This document shows positions 12,953-24,480 of a DNA stretch of 64,000 bases, in pieces. A model generated the notes under the pieces. That model had not been told where the DNA came from and made no database searches. It was given only the letters and a program-made list of their open reading frames with translations. The position numbers and the translations under genes are program-made. How positions within the stretch are numbered: the stretch's first letter is position 1; every line of letters begins with the position of its first letter. Origin of the DNA: Euonymus europaeus (taxonomy: Eukaryota; Streptophyta; Magnoliopsida; Celastrales; Celastraceae); assembly GCA_963580455.1 (NCBI GenBank), contig OY756965.1, positions 3,422,501 to 3,486,500 on the forward strand, written 5' to 3'.

Positions 12953-13932
12953 TATCGTTCCCTGAATTATACCCACCAAACATCTTCAATCTTGTGCAGT
13001 AGGAATGCAAGAGTTTCAGTTCCATTGATTGGCGTGGATTGACAAGATGGCGAGGTAGTGTTAATGAAGTTGAGACACAGATTATTATCCAAGTTCCGCG
13101 ACATCTTGCATTCCTATTTTTCGCGATATCATGAGCCGCACCTCCAAGGGGTACCATACAGCTTCCATGAAGTCAAATGTTACACAGATACATCTAGAGT
13201 ACGCTGCAAGTGGAAGTGAGGACATGCATTCACATTTTCAGCATAAGATGGTAACTTTGGCACTTTTATGTTAAGTCTTTTGAAGAGTATATTGGAAGTA
13301 GCTAGAGATCACCTGTTTATGTACACTAATATTTTCATAATCAAGTTTGTGCCTACTTAGTCCAGCTATATTTGTTGTGTGTATCATATAGTTTGATGTG
13401 AATTTTAAGAATATTATGTTTGTTTGGGTTGATTGGTTTTGAAGATCATAATTCATAATCGCACAAACTACGTGTGTCAGGCTAGCACATTTTTTTTTTC
13501 CCACAAAGACGAGTATGAATCGAACCCATGAACTCCCTTGTAGTTGTTAGGTTAGGAGTTGAATCATTTAACAGTTTTTATAAATAACCCAGAGTTATAT
13601 AGCTCATATTATCCTATCCCATTATAGTATCATTTTTAATTGTAAAAACTTATAATGAACTATGATATTACAATGAAATATAATATAAAATTGAAATATA
13701 ATATTACAATGAAATATAATATTCAATTGTAAGTTTATAACGAAATATGATATTATAATAGAATATATGAATTATTATGGATTGTTTACGCTGGGGCTAT
13801 ATAATATTTTTCATCATTTAACTTTATATACATCTATCACCAATCAAAACGAGGTAGTTTCACATCATTATTATTTCATGCATATATATATTGAGCATAA
13901 TCACATTCACACAATGAAACTAGAGTCATTGA
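12953..13932. other. Intergenic DNA between B56 copy 2 and the BAHD gene
   Basis: The 3' flanks of two convergent genes. From about 13317 the DNA is shared with 17149 onward, as the beginning of the segmental duplication. It holds a poly(T) followed by a tRNA-promoter-like stretch (minus strand GGGTTCGATTC near 13523, like a Pol III B box), possibly a tRNA-derived SINE fragment. Next comes an AT-rich degenerate tandem repeat (13620-13760, units like ACAATGAAATATAATATT). Confidence 0.5.
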
Positions 13933-15333
13933 TTAACACTCCGGTGAGGCAACAACAAACTCAATCAACTCCTCATCAGCTTCAAGCTTGGCCATGTCAT
14001 CCTTCTTCAAGTGAACCCAAGCCTCAATCCCATCCCCAGATACAGTGTCCATGAACACAACCAGATTGTTAAAAGTAAGACAAGCTGAGCCAACCCAAAC
14101 AGGCCTTCCCCAACCAAAATCAGCTTCATGTAATGGAAACCTGCACAAGCTAGTGAAGTTCAAACACATCATCTTACCTCTATTGAAACTCTCTGCTGTG
14201 TCTTTGATCATCTCCAAGTGCTCGTTCCCTTCTTGAAGCTGAGTCTTCACATACTCCTTGTCAATTCTACTTATTGAGTCTCTCACTTGGCTAGCCAGAT
14301 TTGTACAGGCACCCATGAATGGATTGGTCATCGCAATCCGATACAAGTTCCCGAATGCATGGTCTGGCAATGGAGGATCTATCCTTGGACGCAGGTTCAC
14401 CGCGTGAAGGACTGTATAGAATGTGTCCGTTGCTGCTTCGTCTATGTTAGTAGCAGAGACGAAGCGATTCCATATGAAATTTGTTAGGGCCTCAACGCGT
14501 GATGGTGGCTTGGCGGTTGAGTTCAGAGGATCAGTGTATTTAGCTCTAAGAGTTTCAATTGCTGAGACATTGAACACAAACCTCTTAGCCACAATATTCT
14601 GCTTTGTGATTCCAGTGCTTGGTTCGAACCCCGATATGTTTTTGGGCGGGAAGAGCGTCGCGGAGATGAACTGTGGATGGACTATATCAGATTCTCCGCG
14701 AGCAGTTTCAGCCCAACTTTTTATAAATGTCAAAAAAGACAAGGCATCCGCAACCTGTTGCATGACGTTCAAGTGATTCGAGTCTTGTATCGGTAAAGGA
14801 AATATGAACCAAACAGCAAAACATTTTTCTAACAGCTTAAAATATTCAAAGTAGAATCAAGCAGAGCAAAACAAAACCTTGTGTGATATGCAGACTCCAA
14901 TAGCAACTCCGCCACCCCGGAAGATATTGAATTGGACACCTAGTGGTAGTTCTTGGACATCATCCAGTTTGGAAGGAAGCAACTTGTTGAGCTCAACTGG
15001 AACTGGATTCTCAAGAACATCTGAGAGTGAGCACTTCACGTGCGCTTCCAAGTAAGCTACACCCTCATCGTTACAATCTACGTAAACGTTGTCTTTGATG
15101 CGTCCGGACAGTGGGTAGAAAGTGGTTAGGACATCAGAGAGTGATTGCTTGAGGTGGGTGGATTTTTCGATGTTATTTTTGTTAACCTCTGATGGGTAGA
15201 AGAGGACTAGAGGGTTGTAGACAGGAGGAGATATTTGATCAAGAAAGGAGAGTTGGTAATGGTGAAGGTGATTAGGGGTTGGAGAAGATGGTTTGATTGT
15301 CTCTCTAGAGGTCACTTCAATTTCAATCTTCAT
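13933..15333 (-). CDS. BAHD-family acyltransferase (vinorine synthase-like)
   Basis: Acyl-CoA-dependent acyltransferase that moves an acyl group onto an alcohol or amine of a specialised metabolite; cytosolic family. Two exons on the minus strand, 15333-14878 and 14754-13933, flank a 123-bp GT-AG intron and give 425 aa, the usual BAHD length. The start MKIEIEVTSRETIKPSSPTP is the typical opening of the vinorine-synthase-like clade; an upstream in-frame ATG at 15366 would add 11 unlikely residues. The catalytic HXXXD motif is H151-K-V-A-D155. The intron falls inside it, after the Lys codon. The structural DFGWG motif is at 364-368. No stops or shifts, so the enzyme looks functional. Substrate cannot be told from sequence. 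A TATA box lies about 90 bp upstream. A degraded partial copy of exon 2 lies at 20637-22460. Confidence 0.93.
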
Positions 15334-15420
15334 TTCTTTTTCTTCTGCCAGGTAAAATTCAAGCAAAACTCTATTCGACCAAGTTTATACAAGTTGATCT
15401 TCAAGTAGTGCATGTATAGC

Positions 15421-15428
15421 TTTATATA
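15421..15428 (-). promoter_or_regulatory. TATA box of the BAHD gene
   Basis: TATATAAA on the minus strand, 88 bp before the start codon, a normal spacing for a plant TATA box with a short leader. Called from sequence and position only. Confidence 0.55.
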
Positions 15429-16879
15429 GAGAGAGCACAAATAAACTACTTTGGTCGTGATCGTTTGGTGGTGAGTCCAAGTAGTATGGACTTGAAACGT
15501 GTCGAGTAAACTTTCACTTAATTGGAACTACACAAATTTAGATACATATCAAATATTCAAAGGATAAATTTATACGGTATCATTATCAGTTATTTTTAAA
15601 AAATAGAATTTACAAATTTGGGTAGACATTTTCGAGTATGATGTTTATTAAACAATAATGCCTACACCGACACCTCACCAACTCATATTATTTGAAGATT
15701 ATTGGGTTTCTTTCGTGTAAATGTTGAATTTATGTTTTTTATCTAATTAAAAGGACATGCATATATGCCTCTCATTTCATGTTATCTTCAAATCTAAGCT
15801 CAAGATCTCCAAGCAATTCTCTTTTCTTGAAACATTTGAGCAAGTTATTATATGTTTATACAAACAAGTGATCTAAGTTTATCATATGTACTTCACCTAT
15901 ATTTTTTATACATAAAAAAACTCGACCTACTACTCCACTCAATCAAAACTAGCATATATATTTCCTAAAAAAACTAACATATATGTCATCTTTTAATTGG
16001 TAGTCGATTGGACGTTTGGTTGTATATTTGAATAAGGTATGTAGTGATGAGATGAAAGTTTTCATGCAATGCAATGCAAGAAAAATCAGAAACTTATTGA
16101 ATTTCTTCAATTGATTTTTTTTGGTTAATAGGGTTAAATATCATTTTCTTTGTGACAGAAATTATAGGCATTTGACTCATATAAATCTCGGATATTTAAA
16201 TCTCTCTAGGATAAAAATGATACATTTGCCCCCGCCAATTAACTCCCCTGAAGTACCCAATAAGATGCAGCGTGCTAGTGTGAATAAATGAACTTCAGCA
16301 CCCCACTGATAGGATTCATCCCATCCAACCAAACAAAACAACATGTTTTATTAGGTAGTTGTCCGCGCCTTGTTGTGGGTCGACATTGGTTTTTTTCACA
16401 TAGGAAGGTTGAAAAGTTATTACAGTATATATTAATTAATAATTAATGATAAGAACTGATTGTTACGGCACGATTGTTTGTTTTTAGGATTCAGATTTTT
16501 TTTTGCCTCAAAATTGTTCTAGGATATGTAAATATTTTATAAATATTTATGTCGTTTCACCCATTTTCTAACCAAATCGGGTTTTAGTTATCTCATAAAC
16601 ACCTATATTTTTTGACCCTAAATTGATTTGGAATTGATTTTTTAATTTCACACTGCTAAATACCTTTTTCATAATAAGCAATGTAAGGAAAGATATCACA
16701 CAACCTTAATTTTACCCACACACGATTGTCTTTATTGTCCTTTGGATCCACTTATTGAAATTCGTTGCCACTAAAGTTTCACTCAGCTGTGAAATTCATT
16801 GGAGAAAAACAATTTAATTACACTTCAATACATGCACATTACTTAGTCGAATTAATTGCAGGTCAGTGAGTTCCCCTTC
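15429..16879. other. Intergenic DNA, no gene seen
   Basis: AT-rich spacer upstream of the BAHD gene. No open frame with a recognisable domain and no clear element ends. Confidence 0.6.
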
Positions 16880-17140
16880 GTTCATACAGAGCATCTAAAC
16901 TCTTTGTGAGGAGCTTGAAGTTGTGCATGTATTGCTCTAGCTATGCTTTGAATTTTTTTTCAGAGAGTCCTACATGTCCTTTGTTGTATCCTTCCTGAAT
17001 ATAGTTTCTACAGTGACTCTATCTATTGCCTGAAAGAGAGAGTTCTTTGCCTTCAAATCTTTCAGCCTTTGTTCATCAAGAATCTTAGACTGTGCTTCAT
17101 TCAAAGCCCCACACCTACGGCTGGTTCAACAAGCCCATTG
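16880..17140 (-). pseudogene. Fragment of a Ty1/copia retrotransposon gag gene
   Basis: Minus-strand translation of about 16990-17105 reads as the conserved helical region of copia-type Gag (UBN2 domain): ...DEQRLKDLKAKNSLFQAID, then ...VETIFRKDTTKDM, a TAG stop where Trp is expected, then DSLKK. A further degraded stretch continues to about 16880. It is an isolated fossil with no protease, integrase or reverse transcriptase nearby. Its right-hand edge (plus-strand view) abuts the start of the BAHD duplication at about 17149. Confidence 0.75.
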
Positions 17141-17517
17141 TCCACAATATGTACACTAATATTTTCATAGTCAAGTTTGTGCCTACTCAGTCCAGCAATA
17201 CTTTTTGTGCATGTATCATATAGTTTGATGTGAATTTTAAGAATACTAGGTTTGGTTGGGTTTATTGGTTTTGAAAATGATAATGCATAATCGCCTGTAA
17301 ACTACCCGTATCACTCATGCTAGCACTTTTTTTTTCCTTCTTTTCACATAAAGACGAGTAGGAATCGAACCCATGAACTCCCTAGTAGTTGTTAGGCTAG
17401 GAGTTAGAGTCATTTAAGAGTAGTTATAAATAACTCAGGGTTATATAACCCATATTGTTTTATTTTATTGTAAGATCATATTATTTCATTGTAAGAACTT
17501 ACAATGAAATAAGATAT

Positions 17518-20355
17518 TGTAGTACCCCATTTTTGTCCGGGCACTTGCCATTTTTAATAAAATAATAAATAAAACCTAAATTGGCCCAATATTAAACCAA
17601 TTATCTATACAAATTTAAGCCAAACAAAAGAACCCAATTAAATCCAATTATCAGGCTCAGCCCACCTAAAGCTACCCGAAAGACCCATTTTCCAATTTAA
17701 CCCGACTAATCCATTACCAGCCCGGCCCGTTGCTTAGCCCATCATATAATTAAACTCATATAATCCCTACTCATCTAAACTTAAATTACTCCACCGGCCC
17801 ACAGCCCATTACCCTCACCTAAACCTAACCCTAATAAGATTTAACCAAAGAAAAAGAAAAGCTTTTGATGAGGTGAGGGGGTGGCGCCGGCTATGGAAGA
17901 AAAAGGAAGGAGAGAGGCAGAAACGACAGAAAGCAAAGGGAAGAGAGGGATAGAACGCACCAGAGATGGTGGGAGACAGAGTGGTAGTGGGAAGGAAAGG
18001 TGAAAATAATGGAGATGGTGGAAGGTGAAGAGCTGGAAGGCACACTGGCTGAGGACTATAAAAGCCCGAAGGCTGAAGCGAGGAAGGGGGGAAATTTCTT
18101 GGGAAGAAACGGAAGAAAGAGAGAAGGGGAAAGAAAGAAGGAGATGGAGGGATTTTTCCAGAGGAAACGGAAGAAACAAGGGAAACAGAGAATGGGATGG
18201 ATCTAGAGAGAGTCGCCAGAGGGAAAAATCGAGAAATTGAAGTAAGTTGGAAACTTGGGGGAAGGCCGGAAGCCAGAAGGAAAAGCCAGAAGCTTTAAGG
18301 GTGTTGAGGAGGAGAAGAAAACCGAAAACCAGAGGAGATTTCGAGCAAGTTTTTTTTTGGAAGGGAAATCCAGAAATTAAGAGCAGGGAAGAAACTATTT
18401 GAAGAAGAAGAACCGGATCAGAGGTGGTAAAATTTTAATTATTTTTTTTTGGATTCATATTTATGTTACACAGAATTATTCATGCATGTGGTAAAATTGC
18501 CTGGTTTTGTTCGGATTTTTTTTGTTTTTGGGATTGGCTTTGTCTGGATCCGTTTGTTTTGGTTGCTGCTGTGGTTTTTTTTCGTTTGCAGGTATACCGG
18601 ACGGGGAGGAAGATGTCGCCGGTGCCGGACGTTTTGTTCGACAGAGACAATGAACAGTAACAACACTGATCGGGCTGGGCTCTTCCTATTTGTACTGTCT
18701 TGGGCCGTATTTGACTCGGGCATGGCTTTTTCTGTTTAAACTGTTTTGGGCCGGGTTTGGCTTTGGATTGTTTTATCTTGAGTTTGTGGTCTATGTATCG
18801 GGCCGGGTTTCTGTCAGTTTGGATTGGTTCGAGTTTTGTTTGGGTTGGGTCTTGCTTGTATTGATGTTGGGCCGATTGTAGATTTGTAAGATGTTGGGCC
18901 GGTTTTGATTGTTTTCGGTTGGTTTGGGCTATGTTTTTGTTTTAGGTTGAGTTGTGCTTGGGTTGGCTTCTGTTATATTGTTTTTTGGGCTGGTTTGGTT
19001 TATTTCGGGCTTAGGTTGTTAGGTTTGTTAATTGCATGGTTTTAATTTGTATGTTGGGCTTTCATTTAAAATTTCATTTGGGCTGGGTTAGTTATTTTGT
19101 ATTTGTATTTGTATTTGTTTATTTTAAAGAGTTTATGGGCCTTATGTTTGTTTTGGGTTCTTAATATTGGGTTTGAGATTTATTTTAATGTCTTGGGTTT
19201 CATATAAATGAAATGATGTAATTGGATACTAAAGTTAAGTGTAAATATTAGCTAGATTATTTAATTCCAAATTATTTTAGTAGATACACTCCAAACATTT
19301 CCAAACGGAATTGAAATTATAAGATCAATAAAGTCCACATACTCAACCCGTCACCTTTCTTTCGAATCCGAGAATACTAAAGTATTGGTTTCTCGTCACC
19401 TTTCTTTCGAATCCGAGAATACCAAAGTATTGGTTTCTCAAGACATTTCTTTCAAACATTCGATTATTTTACCAGGTTGATAAGGTTTGTATACCCAACC
19501 CGCTAAATTTCAAACATCCGAGAATATCAACGTATTGGTTTCTCGAGACATCATTTTTTTTTCCATCCAATCATGTTTAGAGAATATCAACGTATTGGTT
19601 TCTCGAGACATCATTTTTTTTTCCATCCAATCATGTTTAGAGAATATCAACGTATTGGTTTCTCGAGACATTTCTTTCAAATATCCAATCATGTTTAGAG
19701 AATATCAACGTATTGGTTTCTCGAGACATCATTTTTTTCAAATATCCAATCATGTTTAGAGAATATCAACGTATTGGTTTCTCGAGACATTTCTTTTTTC
19801 TATCCAACTTTGTTTAGAGAATATCAACGTATTGATTTCTCCAAACATTTCTTTTTAAAAAAACAGTTTAAATTCCTTGAATAGATGTTTGGGAATATCA
19901 AAGTATTGGTTTCTTTAAATGTTCTATTTTTAAGGAATGTATTTCATAAATAATAATAAAGCAAACTTTTCAATCTTTCTTCTCCTGACCCAAAATTTTA
20001 ATTACATTATCACTTATAACTTATTTTAACATTTATTCGAAATTAATGGAGTTTTCTTCTACCCAATTTGACAATAAATTATTTTTCGAACACATGAAAT
20101 TTATTAAAACAATTTGAAACATTTATAAAACATTTTTAAGGAAAGGCATAAACAGTTTAAAAGGCAACCGACTAGGGAGTTGTGGGGTGCCTAACACCTT
20201 CCCCACACTCAATAGACCCCCTTACCCATTTTTTTTGGTTCGCAGACCTAACATTTAGTGTCCAATTGCACTATAATCAATTGGTGGCGACTCTTACATT
20301 TTACGAATCTTTTTCTCAAATAGCGCCGGTACGCGTCGTGATTTCGGTTGCGACA
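17518..20355. mobile_element. Solo LTR of a Ty3/gypsy (Tat/Ogre-like) retrotransposon
   Basis: 2838 bp, starting TGTAGTACCCCA and ending GGTTGCGACA, flanked by the perfect 5-bp duplication GATAT (17513-17517 and 20356-20360). The 3' part has hallmark words of long Tat/Ogre-type LTRs: a GGTGCCTAACACCTTCCCC-like block near 20187 and TTGGTGGCGACTCT near 20280. No gag, pol, primer-binding site or second LTR is present, so this is a solo LTR left by LTR-LTR recombination. Short open frames inside it (for example 17815-18240 and 18449-18881) are LTR sequence. The matching empty site GATAT is at 13664-13668 in the source copy. Confidence 0.88.
19350..19920. repeat. Tandem repeat inside the gypsy solo LTR
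   Basis: About nine units of roughly 45-62 bp sharing GAGAATATCAACGTATTGG followed by TTTCTCGAGACAT, a T-run and CCAATCATGTTTA. The middle units (19520-19800) are nearly identical; the outer ones have diverged. There are no unique spacers, so this is a tandem minisatellite of the LTR. Confidence 0.85.
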
Positions 20356-20851
20356 GATATTATAATAAAATATTACAATGGAATATTGTAGTTGTATAAT
20401 GTAATATAATATTACAATAAAATATAATATTCGATTGTAATTTTACAATGAAATACGATGTTATAATGGATTACTATGGACTATTTACGTCTGAACTATA
20501 TAACAGATTTCATCATTTAAACGCATAGACATCCATCACCAATCAAAATGACGTAGTTTCACACCATTATTAATTCATGCACAGATATATTGAGAATTAC
20601 CACAATCACACAATCAAACTAGAATCATTGATTAACAATCTTGTGAAGCGAGAACAAACTCAATCAGCTTCAAGCTTTGTTATGTCATTCTCCTTTAAGT
20701 GAACTCAAGCCTCAATCCCATCCCCAGACACAGTGTCCATGAACACAACCAGATTGTTAAAAGTAAAACAAGCATAGCCAACCCAAACAGGCCTGACACC
20801 CCAACCAAAATCAGCTTCATGTAATGGAAACCTGCACAAGCTAGTGAAGTT

Positions 20852-20898
20852 TTTTTTTTTTTTGGGAAAAGAGGAGAATTTATTGAAAAAAAAGGAAG
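20852..20898 (-). mobile_element. 47-bp poly(A)-type insertion with 13-bp target-site duplication
   Basis: The insert is a 12-T run, GGGAAAAGAGGAGAATTTATTG and an A-rich end. It is flanked by the perfect direct repeat AGCTAGTGAAGTT (20839-20851 and 20899-20911). The intact BAHD gene has this word once (14148-14160). A long target duplication plus terminal poly(T) on this strand indicates target-primed reverse transcription on the minus strand: a severely 5'-truncated LINE or SINE tail. Confidence 0.8.
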
Positions 20899-21425
20899 AG
20901 CTAGTGAAGTTCAAACACAACATCTTACCTCTATTGAAACTCTCTGTTGTGTCTTTGATCATATCCAAGTTCTCGTTCCTTCTTGAAGCTGAGTCTCCAC
21001 AAACTCCTTGTCACCCATGAATGGATTGGTCATCGCAATCCGATACAAGTTCCCGAATGCATGGTCTGGCAATGGAGGATCCATCCTTGGACGCGGGTTC
21101 ACCGCCTGAAGGACTGTATAGTGTATAGAATGTGGCGTTTGCTGCTTCGTCTAGGTTAGTAGCAGGGATGAAGCGATTCCATATGAAATTTGTTAAGGCC
21201 TCAACGCATGATGGTGGCTTGGAGGTTGAGTTCAGAACTTCAGATGATCAGTGTATTTAGCTCTAAGAGTTTCAATTGCTGAGACATTGAACACAAACCT
21301 CTTAGCCACAATATTCTGCTTTGTGATTCCGGTGCTTGGTTCGAACCCAGATATATTTTTGGACGGGAAGAGCGTGGTGGATATGAACTGTGGACGGACT
21401 ATATCAGATTCTCCGCGAGCAGTTT

Positions 21426-22381
21426 TGTTGGAAAAATGGTGGTCAACCACTATATGACCAATAATTATTTACAATTAATTGAGTATTAGTTGAATGTAAT
21501 TTAGTGGGTTCTAATCTTCAATATGAAGACTAGAGATTGGAGTTAAAAGTTGTCCAAAACCATTTTTTGGTTGAATGGAAATTGACTCCAAAATTTGTCA
21601 TGTTAGATATGATATATTGAGTGCAAAATAATAGAAATGTGGGAATCCCACATTGAAGAATTGTGACTTGAGTTTATAGACTCAAGTATTAGATGTAAGA
21701 TTTGGGCCCAAAGGCACCCAAGCTTTTGTTCGGGCTCGGGCTTACGTAACCCATTTGGGCTCAATATTTTGCACTAGCCCACTACTAGGTTCGTTGAATG
21801 TGAACATGAGGCTTATTCAAAATTCAAAATGTCCGTTACGGTTTTAATAAAATATTTCTGTTACAATATTAATTTGGTTTAATTTTGAATTTATTTATGA
21901 ATCCCTACTTTTAGGGATCCGTTTTCCTTGGGTTCTACTATAAATAGTAGCCCAAATAGTACGGAAAAGATTACACCATTTTCTGCAAAGCTTAACGCTT
22001 GTGTCGAAACTCTCTTCTCTTTGAGAGTGTTGTTCATATTCTTGGTTCGAACGAGCCTACCGGTATACTTGTGTCACCTACCGGTAGAGAGTGTTGTATC
22101 TTGGGAGGTTTTTGTCTACTTTAGCATTGACACCGGTGGCTGAGGCATTTTCACCTTAAGGAGATTTGCGGTTGACATACCTCACTTCAATCTCGTCTTT
22201 GCATTCCGATCCGGTTTTTGGTAACTTTGATTGTTCTCACTTTCAATTCTACATATATGTTTATATGATATATTTTGTATATACGATATATTTTTTATAT
22301 TTTGTTTATATTTGATTATTAATGAAATAAACTATTTCTATTTTCCATGTTTTATATGAATTGATTGTTTAGTTTCCAACA
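21426..22381 (+). mobile_element. Solo LTR of a probable Ty1/copia retrotransposon
   Basis: 956 bp, beginning TGTTGGAAA and ending TTTCCAACA (a perfect 9-bp terminal inverted repeat). It is flanked by the perfect 5-bp duplication AGTTT (21421-21425 and 22382-22386). The undisrupted AGTTT is at 14704-14708 in the intact gene. A TATAAATAG at 21939-21947 fits the LTR promoter and suggests plus orientation. No internal coding region or second LTR. The copia assignment rests on LTR ends and size only. Confidence 0.88.
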
Positions 22382-23885
22382 AGTTTCAACCCAACTTTTC
22401 ATAAATGTCAGGCAAGACAAGGCATCCGCAACTTGTTGCAAGAGGTTCATGTGATTTGAGTCCCTATTTGGCTTTTTAGAGGGTGTGTTAAGCTCCAATT
22501 TATATCAGATTGCTTTTTCCAAATTCTTTGAATCTCTTGTTAACAATGTGTGAAGCCTACACATGTGATCATCATCATTACTATTAACTATTAACTAATA
22601 TGGAAGCCTTACATAGCAAAGTAGAATCCACAGCTTGCCACGTCATCAAAAATAAAAAAGAATTCATGGTTATTTTACACTTGCCGTTTCCTTTTGTTTA
22701 TATGTTCAGATAACTAATTCGTGGAGAGAAATGGAAGGAATCTCACTTCCTCTTACGCGACGATTCGACTCATAAAAGACGACTGTCTGGCATTCGTGAA
22801 TGATAGATCGCCATTACTGAGTTGTCGTTTCAAAGTTCAGACCAAAGACATCCCATATGCATCCATCCTGCGCCCCATAATTGCATGATTATAAATCAGT
22901 TTCATGAACTACTGCTTCATATTTCAAGGCCAAGTTCTCCTCTTCAATTTTATATCCATACATTATTTATGTCCCTTGAAATCAATACTATAAATCGGAA
23001 GAAGCATGCCATCATTGAAAGAGGAAAAATATTGCAAGTATATAACGATCTCTGCCAAGAATGCCAGAGATCGTTGTTTTGAAGACACAACTCCACGTCG
23101 TCTGCATGGATTCCGAGACCCAAGAGACGCACAATCAAACCCCACGTTTAGTTGAGAGTGAGTTTAAAGTGGAAATGAGTTTAAGATGAGCTGAGTATGA
23201 GTTTATCGAGAGAGAGAATAGAGAGTGATGAATGAGTTTAAGGATAAAATTTTGTATATTTGGTTGAATATGTGAGAATGAACATGAGTTTTAATTTGGA
23301 TTATAATTTAGATAAAAATACATTATTTTCCTTTTAAAATAAATTGACAATTTTAAAATGAATGTTAAATTCGTCATTTTAAAAATATGTTATTCTCCTT
23401 CATGGGAAGAAAGTCAAGCTCACCTTTTCATGAAGAGAATAGGCCCCATGAGCTCGTGTACGAGATCATGTTTTATATGAACCAAACAAAAGAATAAGTT
23501 TTGGGAAATTTTCAATTCCCTTGGCTCACTTTTTATTCTCCCCAACCAAACATGGGTATGTATTATTCGGTTATAATTAGTAAGGAACTCAAACTCAAAC
23601 ATGGCAACCAATTGTATGTTTTTTTTTCAAAGCAATTTTATTAATGATAGTTTAGAATACAAAAACGTATGCTGTTGGTTATCTTCTTTTGGAAATCTTT
23701 TAGTTTGTAACTGTGATTGACGGACCCTTTCTCTTGACTTGAATTCTGACTTTTCTATCTTTTTTTCTGTACTTTTCTGCGCACCTTCTCGGATTCAATA
23801 TATGACATTGCTCAAGTACTAATGTTATCTTCTGAGATTCTTCATCATAATGATCAAAGAAATTAATCGATGTTTCTCTCCACAG

Positions 23886-24165
23886 TTTTTTTTTTGTTGA
23901 TAAATCGCAATATATATTCAAGAAAACAAAAGGAAAAACAATAGGGCATCAAAGATGGCCTATAATATACATGCCAAGAATGGCTTCCCAAGAAAGTGAG
24001 AGAACAAAAAAAGAAAACAACAAAACACGATAAAAAAAAAAAATCGAACAGAAACATTAAAGCTAAAATATAAATGAAGGAGACAGAAATATAATTTCTA
24101 GCTGCCTTGACCATAAACAAAAATAAAATAAACGTGATGAATTTTTGTTGTGGAAAGGTCGCTGC
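23886..24165 (-). mobile_element. Probable LINE/SINE 3' remnant
   Basis: Begins with a T-run then GTTGATAAATCGCAATATAT, followed by A-rich text: on the minus strand this is a retroposon 3' end with poly(A). Similar poly(T)-plus-TTTATT starts occur at 20852 and 49842. The 5' end and target duplication were not identified, and no reverse transcriptase frame is visible. Confidence 0.35.
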
Positions 24166-24308
24166 CTCCATAGCCAGTTATAGACCTGATGAGATTCTAC
24201 TTCTTAATTCTTCTTTCATAAATTAAAACTCATAATTTTTTTTTACATTTCAAGTATGAACGAATGAGACAACTATTGGTGTTGTTTAATTCATTATTAT
24301 AAGTACTA

Positions 24309-24480
24309 AGGTTCGGTTTGTTTCATAATTGTATTTTATAGTTTTAAGTTGTTAAAAATGTTCTTAAAACTATGAAAAATATTGTGTGACAAATTATGGT
24401 ACCCACAACTTTAAGCTATATAAAATATTGTGAGGTGTTTAGTTTATTTTTCTGTTAGATTAATTTAAAAAAAATATATT
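24309..24480 (+). mobile_element. MITE-like repeat, related to 57090-57250
   Basis: Starts with GGTTCGGTTTGTTTCA. It shares, in inverted orientation, the order of words seen at 57090-57250: GTGAGGTGTTT, TTCTGTTAGATTAAT and the AACTTTAAG blocks. This makes it a dispersed non-coding repeat family, possibly hAT-type. Ends are only approximate. Confidence 0.5.

Larger units (their letters stand above)
20637..22460 (-). pseudogene. BAHD acyltransferase pseudogene (exon 2 only)
   Basis: Degraded copy of exon 2 of the BAHD gene at 13933-15333. Lesions visible by comparison are an indel-rich 3' end, a 47-bp insertion (20852-20898) and a 1-bp deletion in the run near 20980. There is also a 48-bp deletion near 21013 (16 codons, ends sharing CA), small insertions near 21122 and 21236, and a 956-bp solo LTR at 21426-22381. 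The region for DFGWG has an extra codon or shift. Exon 1, with the catalytic His, is absent, so no active enzyme can be made. The copy ends within the intron near 22462. Confidence 0.9.
17149..22462 (-). repeat. Segmental duplication of 13317-14775 (BAHD exon 2 and 3' flank)
   Basis: Homology to 13317-14775 begins at TATGTACACTAATATTTTCAT (17149) and ends near 22462, just inside the BAHD intron. The unit is about 1.45 kb in the source. The copy is 5.3 kb because of later insertions at 17518-20355, 20852-20898 and 21426-22381. Same orientation as the source, so it is a direct tandem duplicate. The source lacks all three insertions. Confidence 0.9.

Noticed and set aside
13488..13565. tRNA-gene-like B box near a poly(T)
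   Set aside because: Only a B-box-like word is present. No cloverleaf can be folded, so it is not called a tRNA, at most a SINE scrap.
14045..14776. Plus-strand open frames opposite BAHD exon 2
   Set aside because: Shadows of the minus-strand coding exon. The minus frame carries HKVAD and DFGWG.
17815..18881. Several open frames of 60-110 codons inside 17815-18881
   Set aside because: They overlap on both strands, are low complexity (Arg/Glu/Lys or Phe/Val rich), and lie wholly within the gypsy solo LTR.
19350..19920. Regular repeats that could be mistaken for a CRISPR array
   Set aside because: Units are head-to-tail with no unique spacers, in a eukaryotic LTR flanked by a target duplication.
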